Positions 10,238 through 17,440 of a DNA stretch of 64,000 nucleotides are shown here, piece by piece (position 1 is the first letter of the stretch; each line of letters begins with the position of its first letter). Location of the stretch: positions 62,001-126,000 of the forward strand of contig RDXN01000036.1 in NCBI GenBank assembly GCA_004292855.1, read 5' to 3'. The notes below the pieces were generated by a model that saw only the letters and a list, made by a program, of their open reading frames with translations, was not told the DNA's origin and searched no databases. The DNA comes from Cytophagales bacterium (GTDB lineage Bacteria; Bacteroidota; Bacteroidia; Cytophagales; Spirosomataceae). Both the position numbers and the translations under genes were made by a program.

Positions 10238-11755
10238 ATGTTCACCATGCTATTGCTGCAAGCCGCCCCCCCCTCCAACTGGGCCTTGTTTTTCGGTCAT
10301 TTTCACCCCCTAATCGTTCACCTGCCCATTGGCTTTTTGCTCATCGCGGGCGTGTTGGAACTCGGTCGGCGGATGGGCCGGATTACGGTAAGCAACTCGG
10401 CCATCAGCGCGGTACTGTTTTGGTCGGCGGTAAGTGCCACAGTGGCCTGCGTATTTGGGTATCTGCTCTCGCTCGGTGGGGGCTACGACACCGAAATTCT
10501 CGAAGAGCACCAATGGCAGGGCATCGGGGTGGCCGCGTTTGCCTGGGTGGCCTGGTTTATGAAGTCGGACCGCTTCGCCGACCGGATTCCGTTGTCCTCT
10601 ATCTTATACGTTCCGGCTCTGGTTGTGTCTATCGTATTGTTGATGGTGGCCGGGCATCATGGCGGCTCGCTCACGCATGGCTCCGATTATCTCACCCAAT
10701 ACACCCCCGAACCGTTCCGTACGTTGGCGGGCATCCCCCCGCGTAAGGAAAACGAATCGACCATTGCCACGCCCATTGCCGATATAAACAACGCGCTGGT
10801 TTATAATCAGGTTGTGAATCCCATTTTGCAGGCTCGGTGCGTGCAGTGTCACAATGCCGAAAAATCGAAAGGCGACCTGCGCTTCGACACGCCCCAAATG
10901 ATTCAGAAAGGGGGCGAAGGTGGTCCCGTGTTTGTGGCGGGTAAGGGCGTGGACAGCGAAATGGTGAAGCGTTGCCTGCTGCCCCTCGAAGACGACGAAC
11001 ACATGCCCCCTAAAGGCAAAACCCAGTTGACCGACAGCCAAGTGGCGATCCTGAGCTGGTGGATTGATCAGGGGGCTTCGTTCGACAAAAAAGTGTCGGA
11101 CCTCGCCGTAACCGATGCCGTTCGGCCCGCGTTGGCCGAGTTGGGTGGTGGTCCCGCAACAGGCGGCAGCAAGCCCGGTGTCGCAGCGACCGGCCCGGCC
11201 CCCGAACCCGAAGTGCTGAAAATGAAGGTGTCAGCGGCCAACGCGACCGCCGTTGAGGCCGCTCGCAAAACCGGCCTGCTTGTCATGCCACTCTCGAAGG
11301 AGCAAAATCAGTTGGAAGTCAGTGCCGTAAACGCCAAAACGTTCAGCGATGCCGACGCGGCCACGTTGCCAGCTCTAAGTGAGCAACTCGTTTGGCTCAA
11401 ACTGAGCAACACGAGCGTGGGCGACGGCACGTTGGCGCAGGTAGCCAAGTTGAAAAACCTCCACAAGCTGCATCTTGAAGGTACTAAAATCACCGATTCG
11501 GGCCTCAAAAACCTGAAAGGATTGCAAAATCTGGCCTATTTAAATCTCTACGGCACAGCCATTTCCGACGCGGGACTGGTTGAACTAGCGGGCTTAAAAA
11601 ACCTGCGGACGCTGTATCTGTGGCAAACGAAAGTTAGCCCTGCCGGCGTGGAGCAGCTCAAGAAAGCCATGCCCCAACTCGAAATCGTGGGGGGCCTCGA
11701 CGCGCAGGCCATCGCGACGTTTGCCACGAGTGTGACGCAACCGGCGGGGAAATAA
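10238..11755 (+). CDS. membrane protein with DUF2231, cytochrome c (PSCyt1-like) and leucine-rich repeats
   Basis: 505 residues. Residues about 15-145 form a DUF2231-like region of four membrane helices (GHFHPLIVHLPIGF at its start). A planctomycete-type cytochrome c domain follows with the haem motif CVQCH (201-205) and MPP as likely distal ligand context (256-258). After a Gly/Pro-rich linker, about four leucine-rich repeats fill residues 385-485 (for example LKNLHKLHLEGTKITDSGL). It is the third gene of the operon starting at 7137, 21 bases after the glycosidase-like gene. An electron-transfer protein anchored in the inner membrane, with LRRs outside for binding, is inferred. A stem-loop follows the stop. 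Confidence 0.83.
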   Translation: MFTMLLLQAAPPSNWALFFGHFHPLIVHLPIGFLLIAGVLELGRRMGRITVSNSAISAVLFWSAVSATVACVFGYLLSLGGGYDTEILEEHQWQGIGVAAFAWVAWFMKSDRFADRIPLSSILYVPALVVSIVLLMVAGHHGGSLTHGSDYLTQYTPEPFRTLAGIPPRKENESTIATPIADINNALVYNQVVNPILQARCVQCHNAEKSKGDLRFDTPQMIQKGGEGGPVFVAGKGVDSEMVKRCLLPLEDDEHMPPKGKTQLTDSQVAILSWWIDQGASFDKKVSDLAVTDAVRPALAELGGGPATGGSKPGVAATGPAPEPEVLKMKVSAANATAVEAARKTGLLVMPLSKEQNQLEVSAVNAKTFSDADAATLPALSEQLVWLKLSNTSVGDGTLAQVAKLKNLHKLHLEGTKITDSGLKNLKGLQNLAYLNLYGTAISDAGLVELAGLKNLRTLYLWQTKVSPAGVEQLKKAMPQLEIVGGLDAQAIATFATSVTQPAGK

Positions 11756-11759
11756 TTAT

Positions 11760-11779
11760 CCGTTGGCTAAAGCCAACGG
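11760..11779. repeat. palindromic stem-loop between convergent genes
   Basis: CCGTTGGC (11760-11767) and GCCAACGG (11772-11779) form a perfect 8-bp stem with a TAAA loop. It fills the 24-base gap between the convergent cytochrome and permease genes and has no T tract after it on the plus strand. A near-identical palindrome with a compensating base-pair change lies inside the flippase-FkbM gene at 47592-47609 (read on the minus strand), so this looks like a dispersed element and not only a terminator. Confidence 0.65.
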
Positions 11780-13222
11780 TCAAAAAGGCCACTGCCCCCG
11801 CACTCGCGCACTGACCAAAAACGCCACCACGCCGAGGGCGATAACCGTTAGCCCGGAGAGCATAAACGATAGCCCCGTTGATACAAAGATGAAGAGCCAC
11901 ACCGCTACCGCCAACACAATAGGTAGCGGGTAGAGCGGCATACGGAACGGGAACGTCTGATCTGTTTTTCGGCGGTGCAGTAGCCAGAGTCCTACGGCCT
12001 GCCCAATAAACTGTACCACGATCCGCATAGCCAGAATAGCCGTGATCACGTCGCCTAAGCGGAACAACAGGCTAAATATGAACGCTAGCCCGCCCAGAAA
12101 TAGCAGCGACACATACGGGAACTGCCGGGTTGGGTGCAACCGGGCGAAGATGGGGAAAAACTGCCCGTCGGCGGCTGCCGCGTAGGGTACGCGCGAGTAC
12201 CCCAACAACACGGCGAATAGGGACGAAAACGCCACCATCAACACCAGGGCAGTAGCTATTTGCGCGGCTCCATGTCCGTAAATAGCTTCAATTACGCTGC
12301 TCACGATGAACTTACTTTCTTTGGCCTGTTGCCAGGGAATCACACTTACCACACTCACATTGAGCAACAGATACAGCACGGCGATCCCCGCTATGGACAG
12401 GAACATGCTTACGGGAATGTTGCGCTCCGGTCGGCGGATTTCGGAACCGAGGTGGCACACGTTATAGTAGCCCAGGTAACAATAAACGGTTTTGACCGAA
12501 GCCGCGCCCAGGCCAGCCGCCCACCAGCCGTTGTTGACCGATGCCGGGCCCACCGCCGACCGCAGCACCTCGCTCACCGGCGTTTGTCCGTGCGTAAGCC
12601 CGCCAATAATGATCCAGCCGAGCGTGACCAGCACCACCCCCCAAAGCACCATTCCGATGCGCCCGATGGAGTCGATTTTTCGGTAGAGCAGCCCAATCAC
12701 CACCAGCACCGCCATCCCCGACACGCATTTGCTTTGCCACGGCGTAAGCGGCACTAGAAACGAGAAATATTGTGCAAATCCAATCGCCCCCGACGCTACC
12801 ACCAATGGAGCCTGAATAAGCGTTTGCCAGACATACAGAAAAGACAGCAGTTTCCCCCAGCGACGTTCGCCGTAAGCGATTTTCAGAAACGAGTAACTAC
12901 CCCCGGCGAGTGGATAAGCCGCGCCCAGTTCAGCCCAGATAAACGCGTCGATCAGTGATATAACGGCCCCCAACACCCACGCCCAGATGAACTGCGGCCC
13001 GCCAATAATCTGAATCACGAGCGGCAACACCACAAACGGGCCGATGCCCACCATGTCGATCATATTCAGGGCCGTACCCTGCGCCAGGCTCAACCGACGG
13101 GGCAGGGCTTCGGGCGTTGGAGCAGGTGGAATAGCCGAAGAGTCGGAGTCTGTAGAATAGGTCAAATTGATAATAGAATCAGGGCCAAGTGGGTCTGTGT
13201 CAACCGTTACTGTAAGTGGCAT
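11780..13222 (-). CDS. APC-family amino acid permease
   Basis: 480 residues from the start at 13222. A hydrophilic N-terminal tail of about 50 residues precedes roughly 12 membrane helices. The first helix has the APC signature region LAQGTALNMIDMVGIGPFVV, where the unwound Gly-rich stretch binds the substrate amine and carboxylate. The sequence resembles the LAT/basic amino acid-antiporter branch (for example YCYLGYYNVCHLGSEIRRPERN, a conserved helix 6-7 stretch). Longer in-frame starts upstream would only add a non-conserved segment. Substrate unknown; amino acid or polyamine uptake is expected. Confidence 0.88.
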   Translation of the reverse strand: MPLTVTVDTDPLGPDSIINLTYSTDSDSSAIPPAPTPEALPRRLSLAQGTALNMIDMVGIGPFVVLPLVIQIIGGPQFIWAWVLGAVISLIDAFIWAELGAAYPLAGGSYSFLKIAYGERRWGKLLSFLYVWQTLIQAPLVVASGAIGFAQYFSFLVPLTPWQSKCVSGMAVLVVIGLLYRKIDSIGRIGMVLWGVVLVTLGWIIIGGLTHGQTPVSEVLRSAVGPASVNNGWWAAGLGAASVKTVYCYLGYYNVCHLGSEIRRPERNIPVSMFLSIAGIAVLYLLLNVSVVSVIPWQQAKESKFIVSSVIEAIYGHGAAQIATALVLMVAFSSLFAVLLGYSRVPYAAAADGQFFPIFARLHPTRQFPYVSLLFLGGLAFIFSLLFRLGDVITAILAMRIVVQFIGQAVGLWLLHRRKTDQTFPFRMPLYPLPIVLAVAVWLFIFVSTGLSFMLSGLTVIALGVVAFLVSARVRGQWPF

Positions 13223-13273
13223 TTCGCCGTGTTTAGTTCCTGAGCAAACGGCCCCAATTTTAGCCAACAATTT

Positions 13274-13286
13274 CACTAGACTAGTG
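13274..13286. promoter_or_regulatory. short dyad in a divergent intergenic region
   Basis: CACTAG-A-CTAGTG is a perfect palindrome located between the divergent permease (start 13222) and the low-complexity exported protein (start 13331). It may be a regulator site, but there is no adjacent regulator gene and a 6-bp half-site can arise by chance. Confidence 0.25.
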
Positions 13287-13330
13287 TTGTTATTATACAC
13301 AGTCCGTCAGGACGTAAACACGCAACGTTT

Positions 13331-13987
13331 ATGAAAAAGGTAATCATATTAGCTTCGCTGTTCCTCAGTATTTCTGTTGGTACAATGGCCCAGAATCCGG
13401 CCCAAACCAATAAAACCAACAACGGTATAAGTTCGCAGACCAACCGAAATGCTACCGGTTCGGCAGAGGGGCTAAAACGCCGGGGCAACGGGCAGGAAAG
13501 CCCGAAAATGAAGCAGGGTGTGAGTCGCAACGGCAACAGCAACCTCTCGCCCACCGGCCCAACCAACACCCAGGGGAGCACCTCGGAGGGTAGTGCCAGC
13601 GTACCGTCGGCGGGGGGAGCGCAGGGCACCAATACCCGCTCATCGCGCACCTCGACTAACACGGGGGGCGTGAAAGGCGCACAGAATACCAAAAACAACA
13701 CCGCCAGTGATGGCGGCACAACTGGCCCCGGCGCAACAGGTGGCAACAGCCGCAACACGACTCGCGAAGGGCAGAATCGCACCTCGACCAACTCGACATC
13801 AGGCTATACAGGCGGCTCAAAACGTCCGACCTCAACCGCCGATGTTCGTAAGGAATCACGCACGAATGACCGCAACGTGGGCACGGGATACCCCGAACCA
13901 ACCGGCGTAGGCAAGCCCGGCACGCCATCCGGTAACGCCAAAGGCAATAAAGGCAAAACCGGCAAAACCGAGAACTACCCGCAGTAA
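13331..13987 (+). CDS. low-complexity Asn/Gly/Thr/Ser-rich exported protein
   Basis: 218 residues: a signal peptide ending VGTMAQ (about residue 21), then almost 200 residues dominated by N, G, T, S, R and K with very few aromatic or aliphatic residues. No domain is visible. The mature protein is predicted to be disordered and basic. Codon third positions are GC-rich like the neighbours, and the frame is uninterrupted, so it is likely real. It stands alone before the 13993-14112 palindrome. Function unknown; a surface or matrix filler is only a guess. Confidence 0.72.
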   Translation: MKKVIILASLFLSISVGTMAQNPAQTNKTNNGISSQTNRNATGSAEGLKRRGNGQESPKMKQGVSRNGNSNLSPTGPTNTQGSTSEGSASVPSAGGAQGTNTRSSRTSTNTGGVKGAQNTKNNTASDGGTTGPGATGGNSRNTTREGQNRTSTNSTSGYTGGSKRPTSTADVRKESRTNDRNVGTGYPEPTGVGKPGTPSGNAKGNKGKTGKTENYPQ

Positions 13988-13992
13988 AAGAT

Positions 13993-14112
13993 TGGCACCG
14001 CAACGGCGGACCGTGCGAATGAAACGGATTGGGCGGATGCACACGGATTTTTATAGATCTCTGTACATTCACCTAATCTGTGTCATTCGCACGGTCCGCC
14101 GTTGCGGTGCCA
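13993..14112. repeat. long perfect-armed palindromic intergenic element
   Basis: Arms of 30 bases, 13993-14022 and 14083-14112, are exact reverse complements (ends GGCACCGCAACGG and CCGTTGCGGTGCC). The 60-base interior also holds an imperfect pair, CACGGATT and AATCTGTG, and GGAT-type repeats like those at 43841-43875. It sits between the convergent low-complexity and Old Yellow Enzyme genes and may end transcription on both sides, but there is no T tract; it has the look of a dispersed palindromic repeat. Confidence 0.8.
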
Positions 14113-14119
14113 TTCCTTT

Positions 14120-15211
14120 TTACACTGCTACTTCGGCCAATGCGGGGTAATCGGTGTATCCCTTTTCGCCGGGGGTATAGAAGGTTGAGAAGTCGGGTTG
14201 GTTTAGATCAGCTCCCGTTTTGTAACGCTCCACAAGATCGGGATTGGCGATAAAGGGACGACCAATGGCAACTAAATCGGCTTTGCCCGATTGCAGGGCA
14301 TCTTCGGCAGCTTGGTCGTTGTAGCCACCACTCAAAATGAGCGTTCCGGTGAAGTGTTTGCGCACAGCCTCCACGATTTCGGGGGCCACGGCGGGCGCAC
14401 CCATACTCGCGTGATCGACCAGGTGTACGTATACAACGTAGTCATTCAGTTTTTCGGCCAGGTAATGATACACGGCATCGTACTGTGGGTCGTACGGCAT
14501 ATCGTTGAATACACCGTAGGGCGACAGGCGAATACCAAGCCGCTCTTTACCGATTGCTTCCGACACCGATTTGGCTATATCGAGCGCGAACCGGGCGTTA
14601 TTTTCGGCACTACCGCCATACTCATCGGTGCGTTGGTTGGTGGTACTGCGCAGAAACTGCTCAATCAGGTAGCCGTTGGCCCCGTGAAGCTCTACCCCGT
14701 CGAAACCGGCCCGGATGGCGTTTTGAGCCGCTGTTACAAACTCGGCAATGGTCGCTTTGATCTCATCGAGCGTGAAGGCGCGGGGCGTGGGGTGGTCCTG
14801 CATACCCTGGGTATCAGTATAGATCTGACCATCGGCTGCAACGGAAGATGGAGCTAAAATTTCGGCTCCTTCATGCATATTTGCCGAGTGCCCTATCCGG
14901 CCCGTGTGCATAAGTTGGGCGAAAATTTTACCGCCTTTCTGGTGAACGGCGTCCGTCACTTTTTTCCAACCGTCAACCTGTTGTTCGGTGTACAGCCCCG
15001 GCACGCGGGCGTAGCCGTTGCCATTGGCCGAGGGCGCAATGCCTTCCGATAAAATTAGTCCTGCCGTAGCCCGTTGTGCGTAATAGGTGGCCATAATGTC
15101 GGTCACTTCGTGGTTGGCAGTGGCCCGGTTGCGAGTCATTGGGGCCATAACGAGGTGGTTCTGTAGCGTCAGATTTCCCAGTTGAGCGGGTTCAAATAGT
15201 TTGGTTGCCAT
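14120..15211 (-). CDS. Old Yellow Enzyme family alkene reductase (NemA-like)
   Basis: 363 residues, the usual length of N-ethylmaleimide reductases. FMN-dependent enzymes of this family reduce activated C=C bonds and nitro groups of electrophiles using NAD(P)H. Visible features: N-terminal LFEPAQLGNLTLQNHLVMAPMTRNRA, of which MAPMTR is the FMN-binding strand; FDGVELHGANGYLIEQFL, with the substrate-binding His and Asn of the family (HGAN); the N-x-R-x-D-EYGGS stretch; and C-terminal AIGRPFIANPDLVERY, which binds the FMN phosphate. The start at 15211 matches family N-termini. It lies 95 bases downstream of an ArsR regulator in the same direction, with a dyad in the gap, suggesting induction by electrophilic or thiol-reactive stress. 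Confidence 0.93.
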   Translation of the reverse strand: MATKLFEPAQLGNLTLQNHLVMAPMTRNRATANHEVTDIMATYYAQRATAGLILSEGIAPSANGNGYARVPGLYTEQQVDGWKKVTDAVHQKGGKIFAQLMHTGRIGHSANMHEGAEILAPSSVAADGQIYTDTQGMQDHPTPRAFTLDEIKATIAEFVTAAQNAIRAGFDGVELHGANGYLIEQFLRSTTNQRTDEYGGSAENNARFALDIAKSVSEAIGKERLGIRLSPYGVFNDMPYDPQYDAVYHYLAEKLNDYVVYVHLVDHASMGAPAVAPEIVEAVRKHFTGTLILSGGYNDQAAEDALQSGKADLVAIGRPFIANPDLVERYKTGADLNQPDFSTFYTPGEKGYTDYPALAEVAV

Positions 15212-15253
15212 TGGATTCAGTTTTGTACGTTTTTTGAGACAACACAACCATTT

Positions 15254-15269
15254 ATTTAAAAGTTTAAAT
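15254..15269 (-). promoter_or_regulatory. candidate ArsR operator in front of the alkene reductase
   Basis: ATTTAAA-AG-TTTAAAT is a perfect dyad with a 2-base spacer, placed between the ArsR gene and the Old Yellow Enzyme gene, 43 bases before the latter's start. ArsR-type winged-helix dimers bind AT-rich dyads of this kind, so it is a natural operator candidate; binding is not shown. Confidence 0.45.
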
Positions 15270-15306
15270 GTTTTTGGGCAAATTTTTAGCTTTACTTACT
15301 CGTTGA

Positions 15307-15576
15307 TCAACCTAATGTCTTCAGAAAATCGCCTAAGTCGCTAAGGGCCTGTTTGTTCAGGCTGAGAAAAACGTTTCGCCCTTCTTTCTGTGACTCGACA
15401 AGGCCGCTTTCGGTTAGCAGTTTCACATGATGCGACACGCAGGGTTGCGACAAACCTGTCATCTCCTGCACATCGGAGTTGGTTAGGGTGCCCTTTTGCG
15501 CAAGCTCCAGCAAAATCGACAGCCTATATTTATCGGCAATCGCGCCCGTTGCTTTTTCTACGTTCTTTGGTTCCAT
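15307..15576 (-). CDS. ArsR-family winged-helix repressor
   Basis: 89 residues from the ATG at 15576. The helix-turn-helix covers NSDVQEMTGLSQPCVSHHVKLL and the wing follows (VESQKEGRNVFLSL). The N-terminal ADKYRLSILLELAQKG matches the ArsR helix preceding the HTH. No metal-binding ELCVC motif of classical ArsR/SmtB is present; a Cys lies inside the recognition helix (QPCVSHH), which could act as a thiol sensor. A good promoter (TTTG, 20 bases, TATTTTTG) lies upstream at 15629-15660. Its target is probably itself and the following alkene reductase. Confidence 0.88.
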   Translation of the reverse strand: MEPKNVEKATGAIADKYRLSILLELAQKGTLTNSDVQEMTGLSQPCVSHHVKLLTESGLVESQKEGRNVFLSLNKQALSDLGDFLKTLG

Positions 15577-15628
15577 GAGTAGTGTATCGGTTGGGGAATC
15601 AATTGACGCCTGATTGCTACATAACGTC

Positions 15629-15660
15629 CAAAAATACAATCCAATTCACGCAGGCCCAAA
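15629..15660 (-). promoter_or_regulatory. Bacteroidota-type promoter of the arsR-like gene
   Basis: Read on the minus strand: TTTG (15657-15660), 20 bases, TATTTTTG (15629-15636), an exact match to the Bacteroidota -33 TTTG / -7 TAnnTTTG layout. The predicted transcript starts about 45-50 bases before the ATG at 15576. Confidence 0.65.
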
Positions 15661-15715
15661 CAACCTTTACGTTAACAAGTAAAGAACGCACCGGAATTTG
15701 CTTATTTTTACCACT

Positions 15716-17365
15716 ATGAACACACAGTTGCCTTTCCTGATTACCATTCTTGGCTTCTTGCTGATTAACAAGGCCTGCGCTCAAAGCTTTACCTCGTCGG
15801 ACCTGCCCATTATTACCATCACTACTGATGCAGGTCGCACGATTGTCGATGATCCGAAAGTACTTGCAACGCTAACAGTAATCGACAATGGACCCGGCAA
15901 ACGCAACAACCTGGCCGACAAACCAGCCGTGACAAGCAAAATCGGCATCGAACTACGCGGCTCGACCTCGCAGGAGTTCTTTCCCAAGAAACCCTATGGC
16001 TTTGAACTGCGCGATCCGGGGGGCGTCAACTCGGTCAATGTAGGCTTGTTAGGCATGCCCGAAGAAAGCGACTGGGTACTCAACGCCGTTTACAACGACC
16101 GGAGTCTCCTGCGCGAGGCCCTCACTTACGACCTCAACCGGAAAATGAGCCGTTACTACACCCCCCGTTTTCGTTACTGCGAAGTCGTGCTCAACGGCAA
16201 CTATCAGGGCATTTATATCTTGTTCGAGAAGATCAAGCGCGACAAAAACCGGGTCGACATTGCCGATTTGAAGAAAGTTGACATTGCGGGCGACCAACTC
16301 ACGGGCGGTTATATTCTGAAAGTCGATAAGTTTGAAGGCACCGTTGGCGAGTCGTGGCAAACGTCGGTGCCCAACATCAACGGCAAAAAAGCGAGTATTC
16401 AGATCGACCGGCCCAAGCGCGAGGACTTGGTGCAGGAGCAGATTGCCTACATCCGCAATTACGTGAAGGCCTTCGAAACCGCTCTGGCCGGTCCCGACTT
16501 CCGCGACGAAACCAAAGGCTACCGGAAGTATTTCGACGATGATGCTGCGGTCGATTACCTGCTACTAACCGAAATCTGCCGCAATGTAGATGGCTATCGG
16601 ATCAGCACATTTTTTTATAAAGATCGCGACAGCAAGGGGGGCAAGCTCACACTGGGTCCGATCTGGGACTATAACCTGACGTACGGAAACGCCAACTACA
16701 GCGATGGCGAAAAGCCGACTGGTTGGGCGTACAATTTTGACCGGATCAGCCCAAGCGATTATTTCCAGATGCCTTTTTGGTGGGACCGGCTTCTGAAAGA
16801 CCCCACGTTTACGGCCAAAGTGGTGCAAAAGTATCAGGCCATGCGAAAGACTGTGTTGGCTACCAACAAGATACATGCCTATGTCGACTCGTCGGCTACG
16901 CGTTTGACCGAAGCCCGAATTCGTAATTTTCAGCGGTGGCCTATTATTGGCAAGACCGATCTGTGGCCCGTTTTTTACACAGGCCGCACCTACGACGATG
17001 AGGTGAACTATTTTAAAGACTGGATTCGGAAACGTCTCGACTGGATGGACGGGGCCATGCCGCTGCTCAGCGTGGGCATTCTGGCCACCGAACCCACCGA
17101 CGATCTGTCTCTGAGCGTTGGACCAGTGCCCATGACCGAGTCGGCCACGGTACGCTACAAATTATCGCAACGCGCCAATGTTCAATTAGCAATGGTTGAC
17201 GCAAACGGGCGTTCGGTGTTTGTAGCCAATCAGACCGGGCAACCAGCGGGCGAACACACCTACGCGCTGAATGCGAATCAGTTACCGTCTCAACCAGGGG
17301 TTTACGTGCTAACGTTGCAAACGGATGGGCAAGTAAAAGCCACGCAGAAAGTGATTAAATATTAA
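15716..17365 (+). CDS. CotH-kinase-like secreted protein with T9SS sorting domain
   Basis: 549 residues. The ATG at 15716 gives a signal peptide ending NKACAQ. The middle is a CotH domain: KIGIELRGSTSQEFFPKKPYG, GGYILKVDKFEG and the metal-binding/catalytic strand GPIWDYNLTYGN. CotH of Bacillus spores is an atypical protein kinase of surface proteins; in Bacteroidota the domain occurs in secreted proteins whose substrates are unknown. The last roughly 90 residues (from about 460) form a type IX secretion C-terminal domain, with the strand pattern GPVPMTESATVRYKLSQ ... GVYVLTLQTDGQVKATQKVIKY. Export through the Por/T9SS system and attachment to or release from the surface are therefore predicted. 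Confidence 0.9.
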   Translation: MNTQLPFLITILGFLLINKACAQSFTSSDLPIITITTDAGRTIVDDPKVLATLTVIDNGPGKRNNLADKPAVTSKIGIELRGSTSQEFFPKKPYGFELRDPGGVNSVNVGLLGMPEESDWVLNAVYNDRSLLREALTYDLNRKMSRYYTPRFRYCEVVLNGNYQGIYILFEKIKRDKNRVDIADLKKVDIAGDQLTGGYILKVDKFEGTVGESWQTSVPNINGKKASIQIDRPKREDLVQEQIAYIRNYVKAFETALAGPDFRDETKGYRKYFDDDAAVDYLLLTEICRNVDGYRISTFFYKDRDSKGGKLTLGPIWDYNLTYGNANYSDGEKPTGWAYNFDRISPSDYFQMPFWWDRLLKDPTFTAKVVQKYQAMRKTVLATNKIHAYVDSSATRLTEARIRNFQRWPIIGKTDLWPVFYTGRTYDDEVNYFKDWIRKRLDWMDGAMPLLSVGILATEPTDDLSLSVGPVPMTESATVRYKLSQRANVQLAMVDANGRSVFVANQTGQPAGEHTYALNANQLPSQPGVYVLTLQTDGQVKATQKVIKY

Positions 17366-17372
17366 AGACGTT

Positions 17373-17434
17373 GGACGTTGGATGATTAGTCTACCGTCCA
17401 GTGTCCAACGTCCAGTGTCCGATATCCAACGTCC
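17373..17434. repeat. imperfect palindromic spacer repeat
   Basis: GGACGTTGGAT (17373-17383) and ATCCAACGTCC (17424-17434) are exact reverse complements; the interior carries further copies of GTCCAACGTCC-like units (CAGTGTCCAACGTCC). It fills the gap between the CotH and GMC genes. Such TTGGACGTTGG units are decayed low-complexity repeats; a hairpin with terminator function is possible but lacks a T tract. Confidence 0.5.
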
Positions 17435-17440
17435 TTTAAC

